Shown here one piece after another: positions 27,950 through 36,847 of a DNA stretch of 64,000 nt. The notes under the pieces were generated by a model. The model was not told where the DNA came from. It ran no database searches and was given only the letters and a program-made list of their open reading frames with translations. The stretch is from positions 1-64,000 of the forward strand of contig CBDDLJ010000011.1 in the NCBI GenBank assembly GCA_965230635.1, in the 5' to 3' direction. Position 1 is the first letter of the stretch, and the number at the start of each line of letters is the position of its first letter. A program made the translations under genes and the position numbers. This stretch comes from CBDDLJ01 sp965230635. Its GTDB lineage: Bacteria; Pseudomonadota; Gammaproteobacteria; UBA1113.

Positions 27950-28453
27950 TTATAGTTCTTTAGCACCAATCATAATAAATGCCATAACAGAAAAAGCATC
28001 TGTATGATTAATCCAAGTATGCATAGCGCCTTTCTGTATAACACAATCGCCTGCATTTAATTTATGTTCTTCTTCATCTAACACTAGTGCGACTTCTCCT
28101 GAGAGTAGCAATGCATAATCCAATGTGTTTGTCTGATGAAAGCCGTATTTCTTAATTTCTTCTGCCGAGAGACCATTTGCATTTTTAAGATCTTTCAGCA
28201 TTGTTTTTGTCGGTGGGATGTGAGTAACAATAAATCTGGAGACATTAGTAGGTAAATCAAAAGTAGGCTGAGTATAAGGAGACGATCCTTTTTTTAAATC
28301 AATTGGTGATCCCTGATTGCACCATACTTCTACAGCAGAAAAACCAGGCCAGTCATCTAATTGTATTGTTGGTTGTAGAATATCAACGCTGATTATCGCT
28401 GAAGTGCCTATATTATTAACTCCTGTGACAATACGTTTAACTGTTCTATCCAT
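27950..28453 (-). CDS. Cupin-domain protein
   Basis: A 167-residue single-domain protein with a conserved C-terminal cupin barrel: HQTNTLDYALLLSGEVALVL is cupin motif 1 and GDCVIQKGAMHTWINH is motif 2, with a histidine available in each. Relatives are small cytosolic proteins of unassigned chemistry; some bind a metal and act on small metabolites. It is convergent with the SET gene (17 bases between stops) and probably transcribed alone. Confidence 0.85.
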   Translation of the reverse strand: MDRTVKRIVTGVNNIGTSAIISVDILQPTIQLDDWPGFSAVEVWCNQGSPIDLKKGSSPYTQPTFDLPTNVSRFIVTHIPPTKTMLKDLKNANGLSAEEIKKYGFHQTNTLDYALLLSGEVALVLDEEEHKLNAGDCVIQKGAMHTWINHTDAFSVMAFIMIGAKEL

Positions 28454-28625
28454 TTGCTATAATCTCTGTCAAGTCAGCCTGTACACAATGAACATTTATC
28501 CCTAAAAACGAGTGCTACTAACCGTATCACTAAATTGTATAATATTCAAGTTTGCTTATTTATTCCAAGCAGCAAGACAATATTTATTATGATCTCAGCA
28601 ACTTAGCAGACAGACATTCAAACCA

Positions 28626-31583
28626 TTACCGCTTAGATGTCACTGAAAAATTAACTGAATTTGATCGCTTTTTTCTTTCTGTTTCTCTTTCCATTTCATT
28701 TTTATCCATCATAGAAAATTTTATTAATGTAGGCTGTTTGCTTACTGTTCGAAGGCTAAGTGTTCGTAATGGTGATTTTGAGCTTAAAAATAATCCAGTG
28801 CCTCCTGGTGCTAGACCTCTAGCAACATATTCTTTTGTTATATAAGTGTTCTCGGGTATATCAAAATTGGTTGCTAAATCACTTGTGCACATTTCCTTAC
28901 TTTTCGTCTGCAATTTATTAGCAACGTCAACATCATATTGATCCAGCCAATCTTTCATTTGAGCTTTCTTCTCATCTCCTGTGGTTTTATCTTCTTCTTT
29001 TTGTTCCTTCTTGCTGCCACTGAAGATGTCTTTTTTTCGATCATTTTCAAGATCGTACATTTCTTCTATAGTGACTTTAAAAAGCAGAAATAAACGGTCA
29101 AGTGAATGGCATTTTTTTGTTAACAATCTAACATTTGGCTTCTTAAGCGCTAATAACTCATCAAAAGAGCGAGAATAAACATTTGCTACAATAGGATTAA
29201 CCTGTTTAAGCAACTCTTGCAGCGTTGCTTCTGGATTGTTTTTTAAATATTCATGCATTGTAAAATAGCGAAAATAAAGCTTCTTAATATCCCTGCCATT
29301 AAACTTTTGATTATAAAATTCGTTCGGTAATACACTTTTTTCATCCAATATATTAAGTTTCTCTGCCATGTTTTGACATTGCTTATCTCTTTGCTGTAAT
29401 AAAGAAAACCACTTATTTAAAAATTTTTCAGGCATTGTTTGAAGAAAAATATCTTTAATATGACTATTTATAGGTTGGTTCATCTGTTCATTCATACAGT
29501 ATAGAATACACTTAGTATACAAAAGATGTTGACCAAAAGAATCTTTTAATAAAGGATCAACTAATACTTTATCATTATCAATAGAGCAGAAATAAAGTTT
29601 TCTTATTCGTCCAAGCGCATCTCCTTCAGTAATAACACGAATATTTTTTGCGTGACAATCACCAGCAAGAGCAAGCATCATTCCAATTGCCAACGCAGAA
29701 AAGCTTTTATGATCAATTTTTTTGTTCCATGTTAAAACATCTTGGATTCGTGCCAAATTACACTTAAGATTGGGCAATACGGATTGAATTTGAGATAAAT
29801 ACCGTGGAATACCACAAAGCTCGTCAAAATGCTTATTTTTTGCTAATATTGGGTATCGAGTAATAATATCTAACAGAGTAAATAATGGTTCAGTACCCTG
29901 CGCTTGAATTAATTGATTTAGTCTATCTGGGGATCTCAAATATCCTTGAATATCCTCCCGTAAAATCTTTAAATCCTTTGCACTTTCCTCTTGTTTACTG
30001 ATAAAATTTTTAAATTGCTTTAAAATCGCAGCTCTTTCTCTTTTAAAATCATGTTTTTTGGCGGCCATTGACAATTGTCTCCGTGCCGATTTTGTACAAA
30101 TATTCATAACATAATGAGCTTTTATTTCGCCAATTTTATCAACCAAATAATGTACATACTGCATAATGTTTAAAATGTCCTCAAGATCAAATTGACCCAC
30201 ACCTAAACCAACTTGAATTATGCGTGCTTGTGAGCATTTGGATGAAGAAGCAACCTTACCGTTACTCATTGGTTCTAGTGGTATTTTTTGTGGATTAACA
30301 TAAATAAACGTTGTTGGCGCAGCAATAGGATGCTTAAGTTTGCCAAATAAAAACCGAAGAAAAATAGAAAAATCATACTCCATCCAAGGCTCAATTTGTT
30401 CTAAGCTACCACAACCTTGAGCAGTCATATCTGATTTCCAATAAAGACCCTTGTCAAAAACAACGATATTTCTTCCTGGTATTACGTCACTTGCTAAACC
30501 TAATAGTTTTTTTGCTTTATTAATGCTAAGAAAATAAGGACCAATTTCCGGGTTGAATACCTTTACTTTTTGCCTTAATAGTTTGTGTCTTTTTTTAGGG
30601 TTTATATTATCTAACTGAGAAATAAAATCTTGATAATAAGCAATAATTTTACCGATGCTCTGATTTATATCCTGCTTATTATATGCTGGTATTTTTATCA
30701 TGGCTGTTTTCAGCAATATTAACCTTTGTATCAAAGCACTAATTTGATCATATTTTTCAACTTCTTGCTCAAAATCAATCATTTCTATTGGTTGCTTGCA
30801 CTCAGCTAATATTTTTTTAAAAATATTAGCTGCACTCATTAACTGATTTGTGGTACTTTTATTCAATTGATAGTATTGCCTTAGCGTTTTTAACTCAAAG
30901 TTTTCTTTCATTTCTAGATAGCCAATTTTAATATTTTCAATAGTTTTTGAAAATGCTTCATCTGCTTCTAAACGATATAATGAAAGCACATCTTTCTCTT
31001 TCATTATTTTTATTATCATTTTAGTTAAGTCATCTTGTTGCGATGCGATATATTCTTTTTCTGCTAATACTAAAACCTGTGGCGTTTGCTTGTTATAGCA
31101 TCTGCGTGGCGAAGTGGGTTTTTTAGCGGTTGTGTTAGTATTAGTATTTTGTTTATCACTTTTTTTTTGTTTAGAAATTCTTGATGAAAATGTTTTTATT
31201 ACGGTTTTTCGAAATGAATCATGATGAGGCACTGTAGAATCTGCTATAACTGTTTTGTGAACTTCTGTATTGCATTTCGCTAGTAGATCTTTATTCGATT
31301 CTAACGAAGAGAGAGGTTGAAGAGAATGTCTTGTTTTATTTATGGGTATAATTTCGTCTTCAGCAGCTTGTCTTGACAGATTACTAGGCACAGAACGATA
31401 GCGTTTTTTGGCTAATGTTTTTGCTTTTTGTGAGCTATGTGCTTGTTCTTTTTTTAATGGCTTGTTCTCTTCAAGATAATGGCATCTAGTAGGCGATACA
31501 ATTGTTGACATCCCTCTTTTCTCATTGATTTTATCAGAAGAGTGACTCTTTCCAAGAAATAAGCGCGATATATTTTTTGGCAT
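28626..31583 (-). CDS. 985-aa candidate effector with kinase-like motif
   Basis: A large soluble protein without signal peptide. The N-terminal 170 residues are basic and low in complexity; residues about 180-330 look helical. A kinase-like signature runs from F628-S to D671: D642-C-H-A-K-N647-I, then 19 residues to I668-D-N-D. D-x-H-x2-N with a following I-D-x-D is the general pattern of the catalytic loop and metal-binding aspartate in protein-kinase-like and phosphoinositide-kinase-like folds. Identical spacing occurs in the 2588-residue protein upstream. The last 100 residues are charged. A catalytic lysine and glycine loop were not identified with confidence, so kinase activity is a hypothesis. 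Dot/Icm secretion is inferred from the company it keeps. Confidence 0.72.
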   Translation of the reverse strand: MPKNISRLFLGKSHSSDKINEKRGMSTIVSPTRCHYLEENKPLKKEQAHSSQKAKTLAKKRYRSVPSNLSRQAAEDEIIPINKTRHSLQPLSSLESNKDLLAKCNTEVHKTVIADSTVPHHDSFRKTVIKTFSSRISKQKKSDKQNTNTNTTAKKPTSPRRCYNKQTPQVLVLAEKEYIASQQDDLTKMIIKIMKEKDVLSLYRLEADEAFSKTIENIKIGYLEMKENFELKTLRQYYQLNKSTTNQLMSAANIFKKILAECKQPIEMIDFEQEVEKYDQISALIQRLILLKTAMIKIPAYNKQDINQSIGKIIAYYQDFISQLDNINPKKRHKLLRQKVKVFNPEIGPYFLSINKAKKLLGLASDVIPGRNIVVFDKGLYWKSDMTAQGCGSLEQIEPWMEYDFSIFLRFLFGKLKHPIAAPTTFIYVNPQKIPLEPMSNGKVASSSKCSQARIIQVGLGVGQFDLEDILNIMQYVHYLVDKIGEIKAHYVMNICTKSARRQLSMAAKKHDFKRERAAILKQFKNFISKQEESAKDLKILREDIQGYLRSPDRLNQLIQAQGTEPLFTLLDIITRYPILAKNKHFDELCGIPRYLSQIQSVLPNLKCNLARIQDVLTWNKKIDHKSFSALAIGMMLALAGDCHAKNIRVITEGDALGRIRKLYFCSIDNDKVLVDPLLKDSFGQHLLYTKCILYCMNEQMNQPINSHIKDIFLQTMPEKFLNKWFSLLQQRDKQCQNMAEKLNILDEKSVLPNEFYNQKFNGRDIKKLYFRYFTMHEYLKNNPEATLQELLKQVNPIVANVYSRSFDELLALKKPNVRLLTKKCHSLDRLFLLFKVTIEEMYDLENDRKKDIFSGSKKEQKEEDKTTGDEKKAQMKDWLDQYDVDVANKLQTKSKEMCTSDLATNFDIPENTYITKEYVARGLAPGGTGLFLSSKSPLRTLSLRTVSKQPTLIKFSMMDKNEMERETERKKRSNSVNFSVTSKR

Positions 31584-31879
31584 AACTTTTTTGCCCCAGT
31601 TGTAATAATAATGTGCCCTGTAAAATTATGCGGCAATATTAACATATTTATGTCATGATATCAAACAATAGTGTCTAAATTGTTCAATAGATTGAGTTAT
31701 TTTTGAGCATATCAAGATTGATTTGCTAAATAAAAGCGTAAAAATTATATTTTCCAGTTAATTAGCTATAGCTGTCTCAATCTATAACGAGTGTATATTT
31801 TTCATATTTTAAACTGCTAGTGTTATATGAAATTACTGTATAACAAACAGTATCTATTTTTACTCAGTATGTCTGACAT
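31584..31879. other. Intergenic region before the 985-aa gene
   Basis: About 300 AT-rich bases contain the presumed promoter of the 985-residue gene (reading left) and the 3' end of the LbtU-like gene. A short palindrome AGCTATAGCT lies near 31764. No gene or clear promoter was resolved. Confidence 0.35.
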
Positions 31880-33502
31880 TTAAAAATAAGTATCCAGCTG
31901 TATTGTTATAGCATTGACAATTTTACCTGGACGCATGAATGTAGGTCCAAAGTCACCACTGGCTGTATCAGTTGCACCATAGTTTCTACCATGACGGTAC
32001 TCTATGCTAAACAGGGTATTTTGCCATAGCGATGAGTTGAGTGTAATGGCATAGTGATCTTCAGGAATATTTAATGCTAATGACTCAGAACTATGACCAT
32101 AGCCTATCGCCACACTGCTCGGACGCATAAATATATCAAAAGTATAAGCACCCTCTAAATGATAAGTGCTTGGCTTAGCACCGTGCCCATTGAAAGTTAA
32201 ATCAATAGGAGCAAATGAACGTGTTGTTCCAGTGTACTCACCAATAAATGTAAAGTCATTGTAGTAGAGTTCGGCTCGAAGATCGACGCCCGGCACGAGA
32301 TGATCCAATACTTCTGAAGAGGAAGATTCAGCAAACCCAGTAAAAGTATCTCCATTAGTAAATTGCATACCCAGGGAATTAGCAACATTAGTGATTCCAC
32401 TAATGCCAACCATCCCGGATAAAGCTCCTACTTTGTATAAGTAACCTAGATTAAACCCATAAGTATTAATATTTGTATTTCGTCTACGATCTTTTTCTCC
32501 TGGAGCAAACCTCCCTGCCCGTGTTGGCCCTTGAAACGCATATGCTGCAGCAAACATACCCGTTTCTTCAACAGAATGATAACCTAGCGTTAATGCTCTA
32601 GCCTTTGTTCGAAATAATAAGCTATTTAATTGGCCAATCAACAAATAACTATCATATTGCCCAAAGGGAACATAAATTTGCCCTACGGTTACATATATCG
32701 GAGACTTCTCAAAATTACCCACTGTAATAAAGCCATTATCTAAAAATAATGATGATTTAGAAACACGTCCGCCTACTCTGGGTGGCGTATTATCATAGAC
32801 AAAAGAAAAATAACCTGTGAACCAATTATTAATCAACGCTTGTACATCTAACTCTGCATCGGTTAAGTCAAGGGTGGTGCCACTATCTCCAGAAAAATCT
32901 CTAAAATTAGCAGCAACTGCTTCAATCTCACCACTTAACTCTAAGATAGGGTAGCTAGGAATGCCTAACCCCATTTTTTTCATTTGACGCGCAAAACTAC
33001 GACGTTGCATCAAAGCAGACGTGTCTTTATTAATACTTGAATAATTTACGATTAAATCACTACCACGAAAATCAAAGCGGGAATGTATAAAAGGTGAGGT
33101 AATAACCGCTGTACCACCAATATTGGCTAACAAGGTTGTTCCATAAGGAATCTGACTAGCAGGCATCGTTGACAAATCAGGGAATAAATCATGAAATACT
33201 CCACTGCTACTTTCATGCTTCTGTTGTAATTCAGAATGTGTGTTATCAACAGTCGCCTTTGCAGTGCTAGACTGAGAACTATTGTTGTTGATTCTTCGAT
33301 TTAATTCTTCTTGTCTCTGATTCAACTCATCCATCTTTTTTTGTATATCGCTTACTTGTTTTTTCAAGGCAGATGATTGTTTTTTGGCCTCTTGTAGTGA
33401 TATATTTAATTCTGTCTGCTGCGTACTCTTCGCTGCACATACGGATGATAATAGAGCAAATAGTAAGAATAATGTTGTTGCACTGGTTTTTTTAATGTAC
33501 AC
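31880..33502 (-). CDS. lbtU: LbtU-family (DUF3573) outer-membrane siderophore porin
   Basis: A 540-residue outer-membrane beta-barrel of the family that includes Legionella LbtU (legiobactin receptor) and Francisella FslE/FupA, which import ferric siderophore without TonB. Visible parts are a signal peptide (cleavage near SSVCAAKS), a coiled-coil-like segment at about 30-75 (KKQVSDIQKKMDELNQRQEE), then alternating aromatic beta-strands ending in an aromatic residue (TIQLDTYF), as barrels do. The start is GTG 33502-33500, preceded by AAGGAG (33515-33510) at 7 bp. Iron uptake is the likely role by family; substrate not shown. Confidence 0.85.
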   Translation of the reverse strand: MYIKKTSATTLFLLFALLSSVCAAKSTQQTELNISLQEAKKQSSALKKQVSDIQKKMDELNQRQEELNRRINNNSSQSSTAKATVDNTHSELQQKHESSSGVFHDLFPDLSTMPASQIPYGTTLLANIGGTAVITSPFIHSRFDFRGSDLIVNYSSINKDTSALMQRRSFARQMKKMGLGIPSYPILELSGEIEAVAANFRDFSGDSGTTLDLTDAELDVQALINNWFTGYFSFVYDNTPPRVGGRVSKSSLFLDNGFITVGNFEKSPIYVTVGQIYVPFGQYDSYLLIGQLNSLLFRTKARALTLGYHSVEETGMFAAAYAFQGPTRAGRFAPGEKDRRRNTNINTYGFNLGYLYKVGALSGMVGISGITNVANSLGMQFTNGDTFTGFAESSSSEVLDHLVPGVDLRAELYYNDFTFIGEYTGTTRSFAPIDLTFNGHGAKPSTYHLEGAYTFDIFMRPSSVAIGYGHSSESLALNIPEDHYAITLNSSLWQNTLFSIEYRHGRNYGATDTASGDFGPTFMRPGKIVNAITIQLDTYF

Positions 33503-33686
33503 AGTAAAACTCCTTCATCAACGGTTAGTTTTCGCTATTGTCTAATTTCAAGCCACTTTAAGCATTGACAATACTTTTTCTTTATTTTAGAGCGCCGTAG
33601 TCTAACATCATCATGTAAAAACTAATAATACTTTTTTTAATGTTTTGTTATACTGCTGGCATTCAGTAACAGTGAAAATTCTTGCT

Positions 33687-34727
33687 ATGGACTCAAAATT
33701 AACTATTATTCAACCGGATGATTGGCATTTACATTTACGAGATAATGACTATCTAGCAACAACGGTCACTGCTAGTGCGCGTTATTTTTCCCGTGCCATC
33801 ATAATGCCTAATTTAATGCCAGCTATTGCAACTGTTGAGCAGGCGGTAAAATATCAGGCTAGAATTCAACGTTATATTCCAGCAGAGAGTAATTTCAAAG
33901 CACTAATGACTTTATATTTAACAGATGGCACATCCATCAAAGAGGTTGAAAAAGCAAGTCAACACCCAGCCATCCATGCAATAAAATTATACCCTCAAGG
34001 AGCGACAACGCATGCTGAAGATGGTGTATCTAACGTTAATAAATTATATCCATTATTTGAAGCCATGGAAAAACATCATTTGCCTTTGCTTATCCACGGT
34101 GAAAGTACTGAAAAAAATGTAGATATTTTTGATCGTGAAAAATATTTTATTGATCAAACACTATTGCCCCTTATCAAAGCATTTCCGCAGCTGAATATTG
34201 TACTGGAGCATATTACGACAAAAGATGCAGCAGAGTTTATATTATCTGCTGCTGATAATGTAGCCGCCACGATTACCCCACATCATCTTCTATTGAACCG
34301 CAACGATTTTCTGGCTAGTGGCATTAAACCTCACTACTATTGCCTGCCGATTATAAAACGAGAAAAACATCGACTAGCATTACTAACTGCTGCGACAAGT
34401 GGTAATAAAAAATTCTTTTTAGGAACCGATAGTGCTCCACATTTACAGTCGCAAAAAGAAAGTGCTTGTGGCTGCGCCGGTGTCTTTACTGCACATGCTG
34501 CATTAGAATTATATGCTGAAATATTTTCCGCTGCGGGCAAACTGCAAAACCTAGAAAAATTTGCTAGCATTAATGGCGCTAACTTTTATAAACTTCCCAT
34601 CAACTCAAAAAAAATCATACTGAAGAAAACAGCTTGGCAAGCTCCTGAAAAAATCACGTTTGCTGAAGGCAATTTAATTCCGTTTAGAGCTGGTGATTTT
34701 ATTCAGTGGCAAGTCTTGCCAATATAA
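33687..34727 (+). CDS. pyrC: Dihydroorotase
   Basis: A zinc metalloenzyme that closes carbamoyl-aspartate to dihydroorotate in pyrimidine synthesis. The metal-binding DDWHLHLRD motif lies at the N-terminus, IKLYPQGATTHAEDG carries the carboxylated lysine, and LLIHGES and LEHITTKDAAEF supply further histidines; FLGTDSAPH carries the catalytic aspartate. The frame is open to 33645, but the family starts at MDSKLTIIQP, so ATG 33687 is taken (346 aa versus 348 in E. coli). A TATACT -10-like element near 33650 and the lack of a strong ribosome binding site are noted. Confidence 0.95.
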   Translation: MDSKLTIIQPDDWHLHLRDNDYLATTVTASARYFSRAIIMPNLMPAIATVEQAVKYQARIQRYIPAESNFKALMTLYLTDGTSIKEVEKASQHPAIHAIKLYPQGATTHAEDGVSNVNKLYPLFEAMEKHHLPLLIHGESTEKNVDIFDREKYFIDQTLLPLIKAFPQLNIVLEHITTKDAAEFILSAADNVAATITPHHLLLNRNDFLASGIKPHYYCLPIIKREKHRLALLTAATSGNKKFFLGTDSAPHLQSQKESACGCAGVFTAHAALELYAEIFSAAGKLQNLEKFASINGANFYKLPINSKKIILKKTAWQAPEKITFAEGNLIPFRAGDFIQWQVLPI

Positions 34728-34847
34728 ACAGTAAACTATACTCATTCGCAACCGTGGCACATTGACACAAAAACAACGCTTGCATTGCTAGCGTATTCAT
34801 AACAACCAGCGTTTTCATCAACAACTGTTAGATATTGCTGATAATTA

Positions 34848-35034
34848 TCATCCATAGATACTTAATTGTTGCAATAAGACTTTAGGCACTTTGAGGCATG
34901 CTGCAGTGAGAATAGTTGCATCAAAGGGAGCACATTCTTCCCAGCCTTATCTGATCAATAAATAACTCTCTAGCAACGCTATTCATTGCCAAATCAATTT
35001 TTGCGCAGAGATCGGTCAGCCGAGTCGTTATCAT
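34848..35034 (-). pseudogene. pcm: Collapsed pcm (protein-L-isoaspartate methyltransferase) pseudogene
   Basis: On the minus strand from ATG 35034 the frame reads MITTRLTDLCAKIDLAMNSV then ARELFIDQ, which matches the N-terminus of Pcm. After a one-base frame change it continues GWEECAPFDATILTAACL then KVPKVLLQQLS, which matches the Pcm segment GW-E-APFDAIIVTAA-PEVP--LL-QL. About 85 residues including the SAM-binding core are missing between the two, and the C-terminus is lost. The gene that repairs isoaspartyl residues has thus been deleted internally and truncated. It lies just beyond the Trm112-like gene on the same strand. Confidence 0.75.
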
Positions 35035-35037
35035 CAC

Positions 35038-35220
35038 TCATGAATCTATTTCTTCTAGCGAAATTTTGCGAGCTTCACTTTCCAACATAACAGGAATGCC
35101 ATCACGAATGGGATACGCTAAGCGATCAAAACGACAAATTAATTCTTGCTTACTTTTATTAAAAATTAATTGGCCTTTACATAAAGGGCAAACCAAAATG
35201 TTCAGTAATTCTTGTTTCAT
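35038..35220 (-). CDS. Trm112-like zinc-ribbon protein (UPF0434/YcaR)
   Basis: A 60-residue protein with the family pattern LNILVCPLCKGQL, then LICRFDRLAYPIRDGIPVML. Two paired cysteines and a later single cysteine are visible; bacterial members often lack the full zinc set. In Trm112 the eukaryotic and archaeal counterparts activate methyltransferases, and the bacterial role is unsettled. The frame is open to 35301, but the conserved start is MKQELLNIL at 35220. It normally neighbours lpxK/kdsB in Gammaproteobacteria, and here it is displaced. Confidence 0.88.
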   Translation of the reverse strand: MKQELLNILVCPLCKGQLIFNKSKQELICRFDRLAYPIRDGIPVMLESEARKISLEEIDS

Positions 35221-35338
35221 ACTAACTCGCTTCAGTCTTGATAAGTATAAATTGCCCATTTCTACTTGGCAATAATCAGTATGGATGAGATAGTATAGCA
35301 AATAGAAAAAACTTGCGAGTAACTCTTAAAGGATCGTT

Positions 35339-36082
35339 GTGTCAATAAGTTTAAATTTTGAACCAGTTGATATCAGCTGGCAACCTTGTTTACAACAAGC
35401 ATTAAAACAAGTTGAACCGGCTTATTTAAACACACTTAGTCAAAAAAGTGGTTGGTTACCTGGCGGTAAAAACATATTTAATGCATTTTCACTGCCGTTA
35501 ACCAAGGTTGAATATATTCTGTTTGGTGAATCACCCTATCCTAGAGCAGAATCTGCTAATGGTTATGCTTTTTGGGATAATGCAGTGAAAGAAATTTGGT
35601 CTAATAATGGCTTAAGTAAATCGGTCAATAGAGCAACATCATTACGTAATTTCATTAAAATGTTACTAGTAGCGGAAAATGAATTAACAGCAAATGACTT
35701 ATCACAAGCTGCGATTGCTAAAGTCAATAAACACCGCTATGTGCAAAAACTGAATGAATTATTTAGCAACATGCAGAAAAAGGGATTTTTGCTGCTAAAT
35801 GCCAGTTTAGTACTGAGTGACACTTCAGTGAACAAAGAAGCTCGTTACTGGTTACCTTTTATGCAAACCATTTTAGCTTATTTATCGAAACAACGCCCTG
35901 CCGTAAAATTACTTCTATTCGGCAATATTGCTAAAATTATAAGCAAAATGTCTGTTAGCCAACCATTTGACTGTCTTATTTCTGAGCACCCTTATAATGT
36001 TTCCTTTATTACCAATCGAGACATTGTTGAATTATTCAACCCATTACACCTCTTAATAAAGGAAAAAGATTGCAGCAACTGA
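35339..36082 (+). CDS. Uracil-DNA glycosylase-like protein with altered active site
   Basis: A 247-residue member of the UDG superfamily judged by ordered motifs: GESPYPRAESANGYAFW in place of the motif GQDPYPG-AHGLAF, LLLNASLVL in place of LLLN-VLTV, LLFGNIAKII in place of the strand leading to the leucine loop, and SEHPYNVSF in place of HPSPLS. The water-activating Asp of the first motif is Ser, while the His of the last motif is kept, so uracil excision may be lost or use another residue. GTG 35339 is the start; AAAGGA lies 5 bases upstream. It is followed by pmrA after 58 bases. Confidence 0.72.
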   Translation: MSISLNFEPVDISWQPCLQQALKQVEPAYLNTLSQKSGWLPGGKNIFNAFSLPLTKVEYILFGESPYPRAESANGYAFWDNAVKEIWSNNGLSKSVNRATSLRNFIKMLLVAENELTANDLSQAAIAKVNKHRYVQKLNELFSNMQKKGFLLLNASLVLSDTSVNKEARYWLPFMQTILAYLSKQRPAVKLLLFGNIAKIISKMSVSQPFDCLISEHPYNVSFITNRDIVELFNPLHLLIKEKDCSN

Positions 36083-36140
36083 AAATTCATACTATAAATT
36101 AAGGTAAAGCAGCCAATAAAACAAGCACAGTGAGAGAACC

Positions 36141-36839
36141 ATGAGAGTATTATTAGTAGAAGATGACAATGACTTAGGTGATGTTTTACGCCAAGGTTTG
36201 ATTCAAATAGGTTATGCAGTCGATTGGCTAAAAGATGGTATTGCTGCTGATCAAGCGATGAAAACAGAAAAATTTGATATTGTTGTACTCGATCTTGGTA
36301 TTCCTCGCCTTTCCGGTTTAGAAGTGTTAAAAAAATTTCGTCATCGTGGTGAAAAAACACCTGTACTTATCTTAACAGCTAGAGAAACCATTAATGATCG
36401 AGTCCAAGGCTTAGATGCGGGTGCTGATGATTACATGGTCAAACCGTTCGATTTAGAAGAGCTTTGCGCACGTATACGTGCATTACAACGACGCTCTTTG
36501 GAACGCGCTGTTTCTGTGATTGAATATAGTAATATTATTGTCGATCCAGCCTCCCATCTGGTGACATTAAATGAAGTTCCGGTGAATATTCCACGCCGTG
36601 AGTTTTCGCTATTACAGAAATTGTTAGAAAACGTTGGCAAAGCCCTTTCACGTGACCAATTAAGTCAAAGTCTTTACAGTTGGGATGAAGATGTAGACAG
36701 TAATGCGCTAGAAGTACATATCCATAATTTACGTAAGAAATTTGGCAGCGGTTTAATTCGAACTATCCGTGGTGTTGGCTATATGGTTGAAAAAATTCCA
36801 AACAATAATTTGGAAAAAAACCCTCCTGCTGAAGACTAA
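36141..36839 (+). CDS. pmrA: OmpR-family response regulator, PmrA/QseB-like
   Basis: A DNA-binding response regulator of 232 residues. The receiver domain (1-120) has the acidic pocket EDD and phospho-acceptor D51 (VVLDLGIP), the switch threonine in LTARE and K in MVKPFD. The C-terminal winged helix ends with HIHNLRKKFG and IRTIRGVGYM. By similarity it belongs to the PmrA/QseB group, which controls lipid A and envelope genes and, in Legionella and Coxiella, many Dot/Icm effector genes. The histidine kinase gene starts eight bases after its stop. Placement beside pagL and a candidate effector fits that regulon. Confidence 0.9.
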   Translation: MRVLLVEDDNDLGDVLRQGLIQIGYAVDWLKDGIAADQAMKTEKFDIVVLDLGIPRLSGLEVLKKFRHRGEKTPVLILTARETINDRVQGLDAGADDYMVKPFDLEELCARIRALQRRSLERAVSVIEYSNIIVDPASHLVTLNEVPVNIPRREFSLLQKLLENVGKALSRDQLSQSLYSWDEDVDSNALEVHIHNLRKKFGSGLIRTIRGVGYMVEKIPNNNLEKNPPAED

Positions 36840-36847
36840 TACAATAC

